A stretch of DNA of 64,000 nt from Actinernus sp. WN-2022. Lineage: Eukaryota > Cnidaria > Anthozoa > Actiniaria > Actinernidae. This document shows positions 63,322 to 64,000 of this stretch, piece after piece (position 1 is the stretch's first letter; each line of letters opens with the position of its first letter). The DNA lies in the NCBI GenBank assembly GCA_030867875.1, contig JAOWCC010001589.1:78887537-78951536 (forward strand). Reading direction: 5' to 3'. The notes under the pieces were generated by a model. That model had not been told where the DNA came from, did not search any database, and saw nothing but the letters and a program-made list of their open reading frames with translations. Position numbers and translations under genes: made by a program.

Positions 63322-64000
63322 AGGGACTATAGGGACGTCATAAGGGAGAGGGACTAGGGTCGTCATACGGGAGAGGGACTAGGGACGTCATACGGGAGAG
63401 GGACTATAGGGACGTCATACGGGAGAGGGACTAGGGACGTCATACGGGAGAGGGACTAGGGACGTCTTACGGGAGAGGGACTAGGGTCGTCATACGGGAG
63501 AGGGACTAGGGACGTCATACGGGAGAGGGACTATAGGGACGTCATACGGGAGAGGGACTATAGGGACGTCATACGGGAGAGGGACTATAGGGACGTCATA
63601 CGGGAGAGGGACTATAGGGACGTCATACGGGAGAGGGACTAGGGTCGTCATACGGGAGAGGGACTAGGGACGTCATACGGGAGAGGGACTATAGGGACGT
63701 CATACGGGAGAGGGACTAGGGTCGTCATACGGGAGAGGGACTAGGGACGTCATACGGGAGAGGGACTATAGGGGACGTCATACGGGAGAGGGACTAGGGA
63801 CGTCTTACGCTTAATTACGGGAGAGGGACTAGGGACGTCATACGGGAGAGGGACTAGGGACGTCATACGGGAGAGGGACTATAGGGACGTCATACGGGAG
63901 AGGGACTAGGGACGTCTTACGCTTAATTACGGGAGAGGGACTAGGGTCGTCATACGGGAGAGGGACTAGGGACGTCATACGGGAGAGGGACTATAGGGAC
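63322..64000. repeat. Minisatellite GGGAGAGGGACTAGGGACGT, runs off the window
   Basis: About 27 units of 25 or 27 bp: (AC)GGGAGAGGGACTA then GGG or TAGGG, ACGTCATAC or TCGTCATAC. Variants alternate, and a longer CTTACGCTTAATTAC variant occurs twice (about 63805 and 63920), which implies a higher-order repeat. The array continues past 64000. Confidence 0.95.

Overview
The window is eukaryotic nuclear DNA, most likely from an anthozoan cnidarian such as a stony coral. The evidence is AT-rich sequence, one multi-exon gene with canonical GT-AG introns, and a dense animal-type transposon load (Gypsy, BEL/Pao, DIRS-like, several non-LTR retrotransposons, tRNA-derived SINEs, many palindromic MITEs, a hammerhead ribozyme of the Penelope/retrozyme kind). 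The species assignment is inference. There is no prokaryotic operon structure and no CRISPR array. A 100-base run of N (48958-49057) marks an assembly gap.

The one gene that can be assembled with confidence is on the minus strand: a monocarboxylate-transporter-like (SLC16/MCT) major facilitator protein of 432 codons in four exons (36730-36913, 15284-15870, 8595-8964, 5834-5991). All splice sites are GT/AG and the phases match. Its first intron is about 20.9 kb and is almost entirely nested transposons; introns 2 (6.3 kb) and 3 (2.6 kb) also hold elements.

Layout. 0.4-5.8 kb: MITEs, LINE debris and a 3-kb terminal-inverted-repeat unit whose centre is a large inverted duplication carrying two convergent zinc-ribbon ORFs, followed by three hairpin elements. 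5.8-9 kb: MCT exons 4 and 3 with a TTAA-flanked MITE between them. 9.5-14.9 kb: Gypsy integrase scrap and a minus-strand BEL/Pao element interrupted by a LINE and a SINE. 15.3-15.9 kb: MCT exon 2. 17.3-34.4 kb (intron 1): a DIRS-like fragment, then a plus-strand Gypsy element broken by at least four insertions: an inverted-LTR unit, a 4.2-kb long-TIR element that itself carries nested insertions, a 6.3-kb tandem LTR-gag array, and a TTAA-flanked MITE. 35-36.9 kb: palindromic MITEs and MCT exon 1.

36.9-64 kb contains no gene I can identify as functional: LINE remnants (38.2-40.9 kb), palindromes (41.8-44.8 kb), a near-identical large inverted repeat next to the gap (46.2-49.1 kb), a tandem cluster of tRNA-Thr-like units (49.6-50.75 kb), a hammerhead ribozyme (53.2 kb), minisatellites (55.4 and 63.3 kb to the end), a frameshifted PIN/FEN-nuclease plus CXC-domain gene (57.3-59.3 kb), and a 2.4-kb Mutator-like element with exact 9-bp target duplications and octanucleotide arrays inside its TIRs (59.55-61.94 kb).

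The most notable theme is a set of very small perfect hairpin elements (70-90 bp) flanked by 8-9 bp direct repeats, several with TAGCCT termini. The nested structure lets several target sites be read exactly.
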